Shown here piece by piece: positions 9,700-22,200 of a stretch of DNA of 64,000 bases (position 1 is the stretch's first letter; each line of letters begins with the position of its first letter). The position numbers and the translations under genes are program-made. Source of the DNA: Anthoceros angustus (taxonomy: Eukaryota > Streptophyta > Anthocerotopsida > Anthocerotales > Anthocerotaceae); assembly GCA_010909165.1 (NCBI GenBank), contig VJWM01000103.1, positions 124,001 to 188,000 of the forward strand, given 5' to 3'. The notes beneath the pieces are model-generated. The model was not told the origin of the DNA and ran no database searches. It worked only from the letters and a program-made list of their open reading frames with translations.

Positions 9700-12600
9700 C
9701 ATAGCTTGTAATAATAGGAGAGAGTAGCTCGCACGTCGTGGCACAAAGACACTCTCCCTATGAGAACAACGCGCAAATTCCTCACACATTGCTCTCGAAG
9801 TCATAGCTTTGGCCTCCTCACAACACTCTTGCATTGTATATCTATGATAGTCCTAACCGCGATTGCAAACTTCCGTTTTTTCGTATGGCCATTACAAACA
9901 GGGGAAGGTGTGGGAATGTACAAGGCTGTGGTTCGCACGCTGAACTATCTATCATATCAACACCAATTCAAAATCACCCGGGAGGGTAAGGCACCATGGC
10001 AGGAGTAAGGTAACCGTTATTTGGAGTAAACAATATTTGACCTCACGTTGTGGGAAACAGAAGATGGGTTGGAGTTCTTGTCATTTATTCCAAATGCTGA
10101 AATCGGCCCCACACCCTTGCTTGCAATATGATAAGCCCATATCTTTTCATGTGGAGGTAATTTGTTCTTGTCATTTATTCCAAATGCTGAAATCGACCCC
10201 ACACCCTTGCTTGCAATATGATAAGCCCATATGTTTTCATCTGGAGGTAATTTGTATACCTCAATAGGAGATAATCAAGAGCTTGAATGTTAGTGAATAA
10301 CATGTGCTTAATGTAAATAAAAACAATTTTTATGTATCAATCGTAGACGGAAGTGACCCTTGCAAGTGGAGAACTTGAATGTTAACATTGAAAATTTCTC
10401 ATCAGGTTAACTATATGTGAAAGGATTCGGTAAATTAAAAACTAATATAGGTTGTTGTTTTTGGATATGAAGGATATACATTATTTTGTTGAGGAGTATA
10501 ACATGAACATAAGTTATGAAGATCTAAAGATATATGGACCTGGGTAAATTATGAATAGAAAACAACAGCAATGCAGGAGCTAGGTGGTGGATCTATGTAT
10601 TACACTTGTTGTATATATTGTTGTGTATATTTTTTGGTTGAAGAAGGAATAAGATATGTAAGAAAATTAGTATTTCATATCCATTGTCTCATGTGGTAAG
10701 CTCTTGGGCCTCTCATGGTAAGCTCGCGAGCTGTTGATGATGAAGGAGTTGAATTTTTTGCCATGAAGTTGTGCCTCTAGAATGCGAAGTATGAAGAAAT
10801 GACTTACTAGGTTTATCTATTAGTACATTAAAATCTTGAGACAGCTTTTGCAGCCCTTGTTTTTGAAGGGGATGAAGTAAGTTCTTCTATTGTATGACCT
10901 ACGCATAAGCGGGCTCTATCACCATTATGTGCTCAATGAAAACTAGTTGGATATAAGTTTGATGAGAGTTGAAGACAACAAGATCTTTCACTAGTTGGAT
11001 ACAAGTTTTGATGAGAGTTGAAGACAATAAGATCTTTCAGATAAAAGTATGTTGAGGAAGGTTGATTAATGTGCAAACATAGTAGAGAGGATAAAGTAAG
11101 TATGCATCATTACAAGTAAATAAGTTTAACTTTTCTTAAAATTTTAACTGGCATGATAATATTTGCATGAGGCCTGAGTAACAACCCTCTTGAAGGAAAT
11201 ATCCGTGGGATGTATGGTAATTTTTCAGATTACTACATCATTGGGAAGTCCAATTAGTTGTCACATCAATGTGTAAAGAAAATTAATTGGGCTTGCGTTT
11301 AACATTGGATGCGAGCTCATGCGATAGGAAAGCCACGTCATTAGCCACAGGCAAAGGGTGATAGGAAAGCCATGTCATTAGTCATAGGCAAAGGCATGAC
11401 GAAAAGACTGACAATCAAAAGGTGCGACGCCTCTATGCGTTCTTCATGAATCTGTCGGTGGTAGATAGTCCTGTCCAACCTGCATCAAAACCCGTAGTTA
11501 AGTACCTTAACGGTCGTCCAGGACTCAGATAGGGTGCATATGTAGCTCGTTTTGCTAAATCATTTATATTCCTTTTTCCCCTTCTGTCTGTCTTTGCTCA
11601 GCCATAGGCAAAGCAAAGACCTGGGTGCAGGAATCAAAAAAGCTCCCAACTAGGACGCTAAAATCAGAAAAGCTCCCAACTAAGGTGCGAAAATGAGGAA
11701 CCATGCGGTATCATGAACTATGTGGCGCAGATGACAAAACCGTGCGATCCTGATTAGGGTTTATCAGCCCGAAAGGCACGCAGAGGTTCTTTGCTTCCGG
11801 GCTCTTCGTGTATCGTCTAGCCCAGTGTCCCACCGGATGATGATCTGGCACTCCCGACCGAACGAGCCAGCATTAATGGCCATCGGGTATCGATTTGCAA
11901 GCAACTGGGGCAGGTCCGTAACGCACCAGAGACAGGTCTTTGATGGAGTAAGGTCTACATGTTAATCGGGAGTTTGTTGAAAGAATGGCCACGAAAAAAT
12001 CAATATGGCTGCCATAGAGTAAGTTTTGTTGCATTACCCCAATTTGTTTCTACGCCTGGGGTTCCTACTTTTTTTTTTAATTTGATATTTTGAAAATAAA
12101 TCAAAACAACCCCGGGGGAGAAATCTTCAGCAAGGGTTCTGATTCCCCTATGTTACACATCGTATCATCCCAACAGTAAGAGACTATACTCTTTCCCGAG
12201 GTCATCTGAGTACGTGCCTAGATACCATCGTTGGCAAGGTTTGAGGCAGTTGTTGGACATCAGATTCTCTACTCTCCTTGGGCATCGTGACATCAATGTT
12301 GCTGCTCGATACTCTCTATCCCTATGTTGATATGAGAAGGAACTCCTGGTCTCTCTCCTGCTATGGAGAAGGAATTGCATATATGATGTGCTGACCATGA
12401 CTTTGGAATCCATTGTTTTCCGAGGCTTGTGAATTCACTGAACCGCTCCCCTACGACATGGTCGCTGGCCCTCATTCAAGCCTGGATCATGCATGACTTA
12501 AGGCTACCTCCACATAGGCGGCTCCTGGGTGAAAAAAAGAGGATGAAAGACAAGGTTCAGTTTACTATATAAACTCCCTGAAATAGGCGGAAGATTAGGT

Positions 12601-12770
12601 TCACGTTACTAAAGTAATGAGAGGGTTCCATAATGAAGCGAAGGCAGCTGCCTTGCAAAAACAGCTCTCATTGCTCTGAGCTGAACCTGCCTGCAAATCC
12701 TTTACGTCATGGCCAGCATTCAACGTTGGAATCTGTAGTCCAAAACGGTCTGCAGGTACATAAGCTCGTG
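9700..12770. other. AT-rich intergenic DNA, no supported gene
   Basis: Only short frames are present and none has recognisable protein features. Small local duplications occur: a 90-bp tandem pair at 10074-10253, a pair built on 'ctagttggatacaagtttt' near 10942-11040, and 'aggaaagccatgtcattag' repeated near 11325-11385. A T-rich stretch at 12065-12155 resembles one at 29910-29975, so it is probably a copy of an interspersed repeat. Confidence 0.6.
10074..10253. repeat. 90-bp tandem duplication
   Basis: Two head-to-tail copies of a 90-bp unit beginning 'gttcttgtcatttattcc' at 10074 and 10164, differing at only a few bases. No coding capacity is supported. Confidence 0.85.
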
Positions 12771-12777
12771 AAGTCTA

Positions 12778-14184
12778 CTACGAATAAGAAGGCGCTGCAA
12801 TCTTGAGTTTAGCCTTGAGCCTTTCAATCCCTGTTCTAAGGGTAGCTTCATCCTTGCAGAAAGCAAACCTCAACAAATTCTTGCCATCTTCAGGGTGAAG
12901 GTAGAAGACGCTGGGGGGTATGGCTGCAACGCCGACTTCTTCTATCAAGTACTGGGCAAAGGCGACGTCGGACTCAAACCCGAAGGGAGTGTGATCTACC
13001 ATGACGAAGTAGGTCCCCTGAGGCTCATAAACCTTGAAGCCAACACTCTTGAGACCTTGGACAAGTATGTCCTTCTTGGCCCTGTAATCAGCCACCAACT
13101 CCTGGTAATAAGAATCCGGGGCGTTGAGAGCTGCCACAGCTCCATACTGCAGAGGGGTGGGAGTGGTGAAGGTGAGGTAAGCATGAGCTTGGCGAATCCC
13201 CCATGTGAGCCGGGGAGGTGCCACAGCCCAGCCCACCTTCCAGCCCGTGAGGGAGAAGGTCTTGCCCAGAGAATTCATCGTCACTGTCCTGTCGTACATC
13301 CCTTTGATGGACGCCAGGGACACATGCTCTCCGCTGAACACCAGCTTGTTGTACACCTCATCCGTGAAAGCCAAGACGTCGTGCTGGATGCAGAGGTCGG
13401 CGATCAGCTCCAGCTCCTCCCGTGAGAACACCTTCCCTGTTGGGTTGTGAGGCGTGTTCACCAAAATGGCCCGGGTGTTGGAGGACATGGCTTGCCGGAG
13501 CTCCTCCACAGGAACAGAGAAGTCGGGAGGCCGCAGGGTGACCGCCTTCACCTTCGCGCCTGCCATGGACAGCGTGGCCTGGTACGAGTCATAGAAGGGC
13601 GCAAAGAGAACCACCTCGTCGCCCGGGTTGATGAGACCCAACATACTGGCAGCTATGGCTTCCGTGCACCCGGACGTGATGGTCACCTCCGTGTCCGGAT
13701 CCACTTTGATCCCCGACTCCTTGAAGAAGCTCCTGGCCACAGCTGCGTTGAGCTCCGGCACCCCGAATCCCCTGGCATACTGGTTCTTGCTGCCGTCCAG
13801 GACGGCCTGCACCGCCGCATCCTTCACGAATTGTGGGCCGTCAAAGTTGGGGAAGCCCTGCCCCAGATTCACAGCCTTGTGCTTCAGCGCAAGCAGGCTC
13901 ATTGTGGTGAAGATGGTGGTCTTGAACTGCTCCAGCCGCTTGGCAATCAGCGGCTGCTGGGCTGCGGCCGATCCCGCAGACCCAGCTGCGCCTCCCTGCT
14001 CAGTGGCCACTGCCGTGCCGACTCCGTTGCTCCCTGCTGCTGCGGACGCCATGATCCTCCTGCAAGCCAACTGCAGCCGGCGGGGTGGTGGGCTGGGCCG
14101 TGCCTTATGTATGCTTCCTATCCCGGAGTGCGGGACCTCGGACAGGATGCTCCTGCTGGCAAGGAGATCTGCCATTTTAGGCAC
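12778..14184 (-). CDS. PLP aminotransferase, KAT/glutamine-transaminase type, probably plastid-targeted
   Basis: An intact single-exon 468-codon frame for a fold-type I (class I/II) pyridoxal-phosphate aminotransferase. It most resembles the kynurenine-oxoglutarate/glutamine transaminase (KAT, CCBL) branch found in plants, which transfers amino groups from aromatic, sulfur or glutamine donors to 2-oxo acids. Visible landmarks are KNQYARGFGVPELNAAVA, the cofactor-pocket segment SGCTEAIAASMLGLINPGDE, NTPHNPTGKVFSREELELI, DEVYNKLVF, the Schiff-base lysine in NSLGKTFSLTGWKVGW and the C-terminal LLRFAFCKDEATLRTGIERL. The first 60 residues are rich in Ser, Arg, Pro and Ala and lie outside the conserved domain, as expected of a plastid transit peptide; a second Met (IMASAAAG) sits near residue 45. 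It is divergent to the histone deacetylase gene, with about 540 bp between starts. The exact substrate cannot be told from sequence. Confidence 0.93.
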   Translation of the reverse strand: MPKMADLLASRSILSEVPHSGIGSIHKARPSPPPRRLQLACRRIMASAAAGSNGVGTAVATEQGGAAGSAGSAAAQQPLIAKRLEQFKTTIFTTMSLLALKHKAVNLGQGFPNFDGPQFVKDAAVQAVLDGSKNQYARGFGVPELNAAVARSFFKESGIKVDPDTEVTITSGCTEAIAASMLGLINPGDEVVLFAPFYDSYQATLSMAGAKVKAVTLRPPDFSVPVEELRQAMSSNTRAILVNTPHNPTGKVFSREELELIADLCIQHDVLAFTDEVYNKLVFSGEHVSLASIKGMYDRTVTMNSLGKTFSLTGWKVGWAVAPPRLTWGIRQAHAYLTFTTPTPLQYGAVAALNAPDSYYQELVADYRAKKDILVQGLKSVGFKVYEPQGTYFVMVDHTPFGFESDVAFAQYLIEEVGVAAIPPSVFYLHPEDGKNLLRFAFCKDEATLRTGIERLKAKLKIAAPSYS

Positions 14185-14724
14185 GACCCGCCACCATCTC
14201 TTTGGTGGCCCTGGGAGAGCCAGTGCGCCCTCGGAGGCTCTGCAGCGTGCTCAATAAAAGCCTTTCTGATTCAGGAGGTGCATGGGAATTCACGAACTTT
14301 GTCAGAAGAAGCAGGGTAAAGTGACATGCACAGAACATCAGAGATGCAATGTGCACGGCTGCGTTCACCCCGAGCGCACAGACTACTTAGTACGGGTTGT
14401 TGGGCTCTCCTCCTTAGGTGGAGAGACAGCGCGGTGCCGAAGGGAGGTGACCGTCCAGGTGCTCCTCACCGAATTCCACTGTTGGAAACCGGTCGATTAG
14501 GCTGATTCTGCGCCTGATGCTGTCGTATCTGAAGGCAGCCATGAGCGTGTGTGCTGCAGGCGTGCAGAAGGGAGCAGTGTTGCCTGGCTTACTGGCAGTG
14601 GGGGTATCGACTTGGTCAAGATACTGTACTGCGTCCAAAGGTTTGGGATAGGCTTCTACGTTTTGGGATTCCGCAGGCTGAGCTGCATATTCCGTAGTGA
14701 TGGTAGACTCGGCTGTCGTCAGGT

Positions 14725-16595
14725 TTGCATATGTGGCCATGGAAAGGGATCTCAATAACAGCATCATCTGGTTCTGCGGACTTCACTGTAACCAAGAAAA
14801 CTGCTATGGATGCTGGAAGCGGGTCCAGCCTGCTTGCTTTCTACTGCGACCATCATGTGGTTCCCCTACCAGAAGGGCATAGGTTTCCAATGGACAAGTG
14901 CGAAGTTTACTCCTGGCTGTGTCGAGATGCATTCCCTAAAAACTCTTGCGAGGCTCCTCATCACGGATTTAGTTGAGGTGGATTGCTGGTTCTGCAGGTA
15001 CCGGTCAACCAGACTGCTGGTGGAGGGAGATGCCTCTTTGCAGCATATGCTGGCAACGTACCCTGCCCCGCTGGCGAGTGAACATGAGCTTGCCCTGGTG
15101 CATGATATACGGTATTGGGAAATCGACTCGAGACACCCCAAGAGTTCGTCTGACCTAGTTGGAATGATTTGCACTCAGGAATGGGTGAAGAATTTGAGTT
15201 ATCCTACCCATGACAAGCAGTCTTGAATCTGGCAAGCAGGTACGTCCAGAAAATTTTCAATGGGGAATTGAATGATAAAGAACAACGAGCTTTGGGCTTT
15301 CCCTGGAGCAACGAGCTTGTACAACGATCTCGTTCCTCTGTTGGGTGAGTGAAAAGTTGCTGGTAACCTCAGGCAATCCTTGGCAGTGCTTATAACGGTT
15401 GTGAGTTTGTAGGGGTACGGTGGGTGCAATGCATGCTGTGATGCTGGGCCTCCGAAGGGCTGCAGCCAATTTTGCGGGGGGCACACATCATGCTTTCAGT
15501 AGCCATGGAGAAGGCTTTTGTAGGGCTTCAACACCTCCACCAGTCTCTAGTAGTACTGCATCCTTTTCTTCTGAGACTTGGCTGGGGAGTGACCGCTTCT
15601 TGCACAGGTGTCTTCAATGACATAGCTGTGGCAGCAGTAGCAGCTTTGGAGCATTACCAGGAGCGATGTAACCTCAGCACTCCTATACTCGTGATTGATC
15701 TGGACGTGCATCAGGTTGGGGGACGTCTCCTGAGTCGGCATCCTCTCCTTATGCCAATTCAAAGCCTTCCTCACTTACGGTGCTGTCATGTTGACCACAT
15801 AGGGCAATGGTACAGCTAAACTTTTCGAGGATGACAATCGAGTGATTACATTCAGCATGCATGGAGCAAACAATTATCCATGGAGAACAAAAATGAAGTC
15901 TGACTATGACGTGGATTTGTCTGACGGGACTGCTGACGACGAATACTTACAAGTTCTCGCTGAGTGGCTACCAGTCTTGTTCGATCGACATCAACCCAGT
16001 CTAGTCTTCTTCCAGGTTATTTGTTCTGCCAGCGTTTCTCATTATCTTCACAGGGAGAAGGACTGTCTGGCATTTGAGCTGAAAAATTTTGCGCTTGCGT
16101 GGGCTGAATGGGTATAACAGGCAGGTGTGGATGCCCTCAAGGAAGACAGTTTTGGGCGACTTGCTATGACAAGGTAAGAGCAGATATTCGTGAGCGAGTT
16201 TGTGCAGCATAATGTGAGTTTGTGCAGCATAATGTGAGTTTGTGCAGCATAATGTGAGTTTGTGCAGTATGTAGCGTTTCATGATGTGGGTCGTTTTTCG
16301 CAGGCACGGATTGCTCAGACGAAACAACATGGTTTACAGTGAATGTCTGAAGCGAGAAGTGCCTCTTGTAATCACCATGGGTGGTGGTTATTCAAAGCCC
16401 CAAGATGGTGAGGAATAATGAGCTTCGGACTAGTTCCTTGATTTACATGTGCATATCCTGTCAAGGCTGACAAGGTTGGTTGTGTTGTGATTTGCCTCAG
16501 AATCAGTGCTCGCACATGCAGATGTGTACCGATCAGCGGCTTTGCGATATGCAGCCTGGCATGCTGCAAGAGAGCATAATGTGATAGAACTATAG
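14725..16595 (+). CDS. Histone deacetylase superfamily protein, bacterial-type clade (nine exons)
   Basis: A zinc-dependent deacetylase assembled from exons 14725-14918, 14998-15111, 15240-15344, 15413-15519, 15608-15714, 15803-16015, 16121-16173, 16304-16407 and 16501-16595; all junctions are GT-AG and keep frame. Ordered motifs: YCDHHVVPLPEGHRFPMDK, SEHELALVHD, GFPWSNELV, the His pair in GGTHHAFSSHGEGFC then VFNDIAVAA, zinc ligands in DLDVHQGNGT, SMHGANNYPW, DGTADDEYL, AGVDALKEDSFGRL, and the catalytic-Tyr loop MGGGY. All expected catalytic positions are present, so it should be active. The GTHHA/HGEGFC and SMHGANNYP signatures are those of the bacterial-type clade rather than RPD3/HDA1 enzymes. 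The start is uncertain: Met at 14725 or 14806, or an upstream exon. The 3' end faces the membrane-protein gene 220 bp away. Confidence 0.88.
16195..16268. repeat. ~20-bp tandem repeat inside an intron
   Basis: Four copies of 'gagtttgtgcagcataatgt', the last diverged, inside intron 7 of the histone deacetylase gene (16174-16303). Each unit contains 'tgcag', so the array offers several decoy 3' splice sites before the true acceptor at 16303. Confidence 0.85.
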
Positions 16596-16818
16596 GACAT
16601 GCACTAAACCACTGGGGATGGAAATCGAGATAGTCTGTACTAGAATTACTATTAACCCAGTACAGTCAAAAAACAATTTGAAGCTTGTGGTGCTCCATAG
16701 CATGAAATTCTATGAACACTCGGTTCCGCCCTCGCTCGTGGAATTGAATCGAAGGAGCTGACCGCCACCTCGCCGAGTTCCAGATTAAGGGTGAAAAGAT
16801 TGAGGATCACCCGGCCTC

Positions 16819-18811
16819 TCAAGATAGAAACCATTGTTTGACTAGATCCAGAGGGCGCCGTAGGAAAGGTGCATGGCGCGCAACCAGCGGGTTGACAGTC
16901 GCTCCGATTCTATCCCAAGTACTTCGATGATAAGCTGCCGAAGTCGGTGCTTTATGTTTGAGTTTCAACACCTGCGCATTGCACCAATCCAGTAAAGACA
17001 TAAGTACGGGGCACCTGATTTAGTGCACTAAATACGAGAGGAAACTAACCTGCCAGTAGAGCATTATTTGCAAGAAGTTGCGTTGTGGTCTGCAACACGA
17101 GAACATTTCGGCATCAGAGGAACAAAGACGACCAGATTGATGAGACGCGAAGAATGAGTATCTCCAAGCATTTATCCCGGTGGACGGAAAGATGCTTACG
17201 TGAAGATTAGGAAGATCAGCAAGAATCCAATACCAATTTCCCAATTAGCACAGAGTGTGTTTAATACTCCGCTGTTTGACTCTACCCAAGTGCATGGCCT
17301 TGCCAAGTATTTCCTGCATGGCAAACCAAAAAGTAAGCAGTTAAGTCAGATGAAGGCCGGTCTCCTGACACAGGAAAGGCACCATCAAAAGGAGAACTAG
17401 ACAGCATCTCCATTCTCACCTGTACAGTTGGGCATTGCTAAAATTTTGCCTCAAGTAACGGGCAACAAGTTCCAAAGATCGACAAAGCAGAGGCAGAACA
17501 GCGACTGCCATATTTCCATACATGAGAAGAGAGGTCATTGTACAATCACAATGGAGCAAGACAAAATCACCACGCAGAAATACAAGAGGCTTACATTTAA
17601 TGGGTAAATATGAGGGAATAAATATGATTGAGTACATCAGGTACAGCAACTCCTTGCTGACGACCACTGATTGCAGCCAATACTGAATCCCCTGTAGATT
17701 CCAAGAGCGGGGTATCTGTGCAAAATCGAAGGTTGGCCAGTTTAGACAAACATCGTACTTAAGACATGTTGCATAGTGGACAAAAATGCACACTCCACAT
17801 TTTGTCACAGAATTCTGAATCGTGGCCAGAATCAGAGTTCAAGGTTGGATTGTTGTCATTACCATCTCCAGATGCAACCAGCTCCAAAGAGCAAGCACAA
17901 GCGGAACATCCATAATCTTTACAAGACAGAAGCAGCTTGCTTACCCCGTATTGAAGGTAAATAGAATGCGTGGCTCCGATGGCTGTTCCAAAAAGTGTGA
18001 ACCGATATGCTCGGTTGGAGATCGAGGATGGTACAAGCGGAAGAAAAGCTAAAACCGCCATGATGAGCACCTACAGGAATAGACCATGTCAGTGACCCTG
18101 CAGTAGTGTGGAAAGCCTCACACATAATTTGTACGGTAACAGACTTCAAGCACAAATACCCAAGCATTGTTCAAGAACTGGAAAGTCTGCTGTTTTGAGG
18201 GATTGGCTGCCGCAGAATCGGGCCTGGCTGCCCTAGCAGAAGACCCATTGAAGCTCCTGGTCCCTGTGCATAGCAAACATATTGGCCATCAGTCTAATCC
18301 ACTGGCTTCAATTAAACAGGCAAACTCCGTGCTTCACGTAAATAGAACCTGCGTTGACAGGACGCCCATGTTCTGCAGCTGGTTGAGACACAGATGGGGA
18401 AGGAGCTGAGGCGGGAGGCGTCACAGATTTAAGTGGTTCCACTTGTAGTTCTGGATCCTGCCAGGAAAGAGAAACCATATCATCACAACTTGAAATGCTA
18501 CGAGTTCCACACGCTCGATTACAGATGCAATAGAAAAATTGAGCTGAAGATGACAAGTGCAGCTTCGTTGAAACAACGTTCAATATAACTGCCATCGCAC
18601 AATCAAGAGTTTTGAAAAGCAGCAACGAGCTACTCACGATGTACCGCTGATAGAATTTTAGCTTGTAGTGCCGCAGCACGTCCAGGTTGGATGAGAGATG
18701 AGCTGGGACCAGAACGTTATTCCAGTAATCAGCCCATCTGCCGTCATCCTCGAAATTATAGTCCAGGGCCGCAGCCCGCTTCTGCTGCTGTTCCGCAGCT
18801 GCCATGTCCAA
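16819..18811 (-). CDS. TMEM33/Pom33-like multi-span membrane protein (nine exons)
   Basis: Read on the minus strand, exons are 18811-18638, 18457-18349, 18263-18160, 18070-17945, 17715-17595, 17504-17420, 17313-17200, 17089-17050 and 16971-16819, with GT-AG junctions. The soluble N-terminus has DDGRWADYWNNVLVPAHL and HYKLKFYQRYIDPELQVEPL, followed by a Ser/Pro-rich linker and QQTFQFLNNAWVFV. Hydrophobic segments follow (VLIMAVLAFLPLVP; WLQSVVVSKELLYLMY; VAVLPLLCRSLELVARYL; IGIGFLLIFLIFT). The C-terminus AAYHRSTWDRIGATVNPL...WFLS is conserved in the plant family. I assign it from memory to the plant homologues of TMEM33/Pom33, ER and nuclear-envelope membrane-shaping proteins. That name is less certain than the gene itself. 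An alternative Met lies two codons in, at 18805. It is divergent to INTS2 with a 400-bp gap. Confidence 0.8.
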
Positions 18812-19210
18812 AACGCAGTCTAGTCACAGCTTCAATAATAGGACATGCTCATATGCTCGGTGCTGTTGTGACAACCTTGGTTCATATCGCTCTGGGGTAC
18901 CAGTCGGAAGAGAGATTCTCCAAATTCGTTAGGTTGCCCTTCTCCAAGTTACCGAATCTAATTCAAAGCCCGCTCTAGAGACCTTTCTTGCTAATCATTC
19001 GCCTTGAAGCTCTCCAGTCTGCAACCTAACCCTAATTCACCACTGATGGAGCTGGAGCTGCAAATATACTGCATGACGAATTGAGAAATTTGAAAGCTAT
19101 GAACGCCGATGCTTGAAGGGCACGCATGTGGAATGTCTGTCAGCTTGAAACAGGAACAGGAACAGGAAAACATGAGATCAAACAGAGACAACATGACCTA
19201 GGGGAGGGGG

Positions 19211-22200
19211 GTGACGAATACTGGTGCAAAGGAGTGGGAAACTGGCAAATTTGGTTTGCTGCCTCTCGACATGGCAGGGAAGGTTGTGGAGTCTCTACGA
19301 TATGGAACTCCCTGGCCCTCCGACTTGGCAGCAGGCCACGAGAGTTTTTCCAGAGTCTTCTTACCTTCCCTGGCCTTGCAGGCATCTGACTCCCCCAGTT
19401 TATTGCCTAGCCTACCCAGCTCTGTGGCCTCTGACAGTCTCACACAACGGGCATTCTCTTACGCGTCCCTAGACTATGACGAGATCTATCGTGCCGTCTT
19501 GCAAACGGAAGCGGAGAGTGCTGAAAGATTGCACACTGCAGCTGATGATGGGGATGACGAGAGATTCGGGAGATGGATGGAAGAAGAAGAGGACCCACCG
19601 ACTTTGGATGAGTTCTGCAACTTTGAGGAGGCTGTTGAGGTTAGTGGTGCGGAATTACTTGCTTGGCTGCTGCGCTGAAACAGTCCTGGGATTTTTTTTT
19701 TTCATGGGACGTCACGATCTGCAGAAGGATCGGGTGAAAATCGCCATCATTGTCCTTCGCAAGCTTGCTGCTGAATTTCCTGCGAAGGTTTCGAGTGGGT
19801 CAGAGCGACAGTTGAGAAACGAGCACAGCATCTGGAGCAATGAAGCGTGCTTGACGGAGTTAATATGCCTGCTTCCTATCGCCGTCTCCCGCTGCCCAGG
19901 ACTGTTGACTGCAGGTTGAGTGCTCTTCGATTTCCCACCCCCAAACCGTGAGTTGCCTGTAAGAGGTCGTTTGCATGCTTGCCAAGCTGATGAATGATGC
20001 ATGACAATGCTGGCGCTGTTTTTTTCTTTCATGTCGGCGATCTGTGTTTACAGCTTGTCTCTTTTGCAATTTATGCTGCAGAGCAGCTTGTGAAAGGTCT
20101 TCTCGGGGCCTCAAGTGACTGCGCTTTGCTTGTCGCGACATTCATTAACAATCCAATGATCCTTGAGCAAGGCGTGCTCCGTCTGGTGGAGGTTCTTTCT
20201 TCCCATTCAGAAGTGGTAGATGCGTTACCCCAGAGCGTCTTCAGTGGGAGCACTGCCAGTGCACTACGATTACCACCAGGAGGACATCCTACTCCAAATA
20301 ATGTGAAAGAGAAGCCCCCTGCTCTGACAACTACTTGCCCAAAGGTGGTGGAGCTGGCTGTCTGGGCACTAATGAGATTTTGCCAAGTAGCACCATCCTT
20401 TGCGTTCATCTGCCGCCAGGCTTTGTTAAGTACTTGCACATCTGCAGAGATGGCACTACATATCACGGTTGACGTCATCCAGGATGTTTTGGAATTCCTC
20501 TCTACAGTCATATTCTCCAGAGAAGACACCTCAAAATGGATGCTGTTGTGTGTTGGGGCATCTCAAAGGGCATCAGATCACCACCATTCTCCAGTTGCTT
20601 TTCCTTCATTGGTCGAAGCAAGAATCACCAACTTTTCTGATCTTGGTACCACGCAAGCTAATGTGGTTTTACGACGGGAAGGGGCAGTGCAAAGGGCAAG
20701 GGACAGATTGCTAGCTGACGCCAGGTCAACATTGGAACGAGAGGGTTGGTGTGGCAGATTGCACAGTCACCTCAGGCTCTTCTGTGTTCTTGTCCGTGCT
20801 GGTGATTTGCAGCCAACCCACGAAGAGGCAAGCTGCCTCCTGCTGACTAGTCCCTTTACACATGATGCATGACCAGAATGAGGTCAATGGGGGACCCTGA
20901 CGCTTGTACGGCCAAATTGTGCAGGTTGTTTTCTGGCTTAAGGCATTAGCTGGGAACACATGTAAGGCCGAGGAGGAGATTCTTGAGGAACGCACCCTGC
21001 AGCTGGGGATTTCATTTGTATGCTTGATTCCTGGTCTATCCAACATGACAACAAAAGTGCTTTTTTACAGCTGTGTCAGCTCACTTCTCTACGGTGTGAA
21101 AATGGCAACTTCCAGGGACTCTACATCTAGCATAGAGTTGTCAGTCTGGCTGGCTGTCCAGCTCCTAGTACGCAACCTGTCAGATATCGCTGTGGTACTG
21201 TCATCTCGTGCATGTTTTTCACACCTCGTTTTTCTGCTTGAATGTTTCTTCTATGAGTGGCGTCAATTTCCAATTTCTTGTTTGCAATTTTGCAGCTAGT
21301 TAGAGAAGCATTGGGAATGCACCTGACTGTTCACACCTCTATGTTACGAGACCTCGTGGATGCCGCTACTGGGGCCGGCATTTTGTCTGAGCCCGCTCTG
21401 GTGGCGGATGCTGTGGCTGCTCTTCGGCCAAAGGGTCCTATTTCGGGTCGAAGGTAACGATACAGCTGTTGTCGTGGCTTTCTGGTTTGAAACTTCAGTA
21501 AGTACTTCAAGATTGTTCATTGTTTTGACCTTGACTGCCATTGATTTATGCAGAAAGAAACCAGAGGTGACCCTGAGGTGCCTTGAGCAAATGTTCCAAT
21601 CAAACCAATTTGCTCGTCATGGAGTTGATCCATCTGGAGCCATCCTGCACTGCATCTCTGTTGCTAGGGAACCCATCCACCCTGTATGCATCTGCTTGTG
21701 TATGATGCTCTGACCATTGTCTTGTGTACATCAGTTTTGGCAATACTTGGCGCCAGGCATGTGTCATTCAACCTTACTTTTGGCACTGTTTTCAGGTCCT
21801 AATCCAGTTGGTACAATCAGCAGCCGACTCATCTGTTCCTCGTGGGAGGTCCTTCCAGCCAAATTCACAGTTCTTGTCCCAGAAGCTCCTATTGAAAGCT
21901 ATTCCGTCCATGTTTGTAGCAGGAACTGAGAAGGGTGTTTATATGCCCTGGAAAGCCTTCAGTATGCCAGCACAACCAAGTTCGAAAATATGCAGCGCAA
22001 GGGACCAGGGAGAAATGGCAGTAGCTTCTTTGGCTACTTTCTATGTACTGTGCACAGAGCATAATATGCGAGAATATGGGGTCAATTTTGGCACTGGCAA
22101 TGCTGATATAGCAGCTATTGAAGGAGCTGACAAGTGGTGGCAAAGTCTTCTTTCATCATTGCCTCTGAGGCCTCTAATGGCATATATGGAGGAGCGTTGG

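Noticed and set aside
12165-12475. Minus-strand frames of 60-82 codons next to the aminotransferase gene
   Set aside because: No domain or splice-supported extension and a composition like neighbouring intergenic DNA; not enough to call a gene.
13447-14319. 290-codon plus-strand frame opposite the aminotransferase
   Set aside because: Antisense shadow of the GC-biased coding strand; it has no domain, while the minus strand has all aminotransferase motifs.
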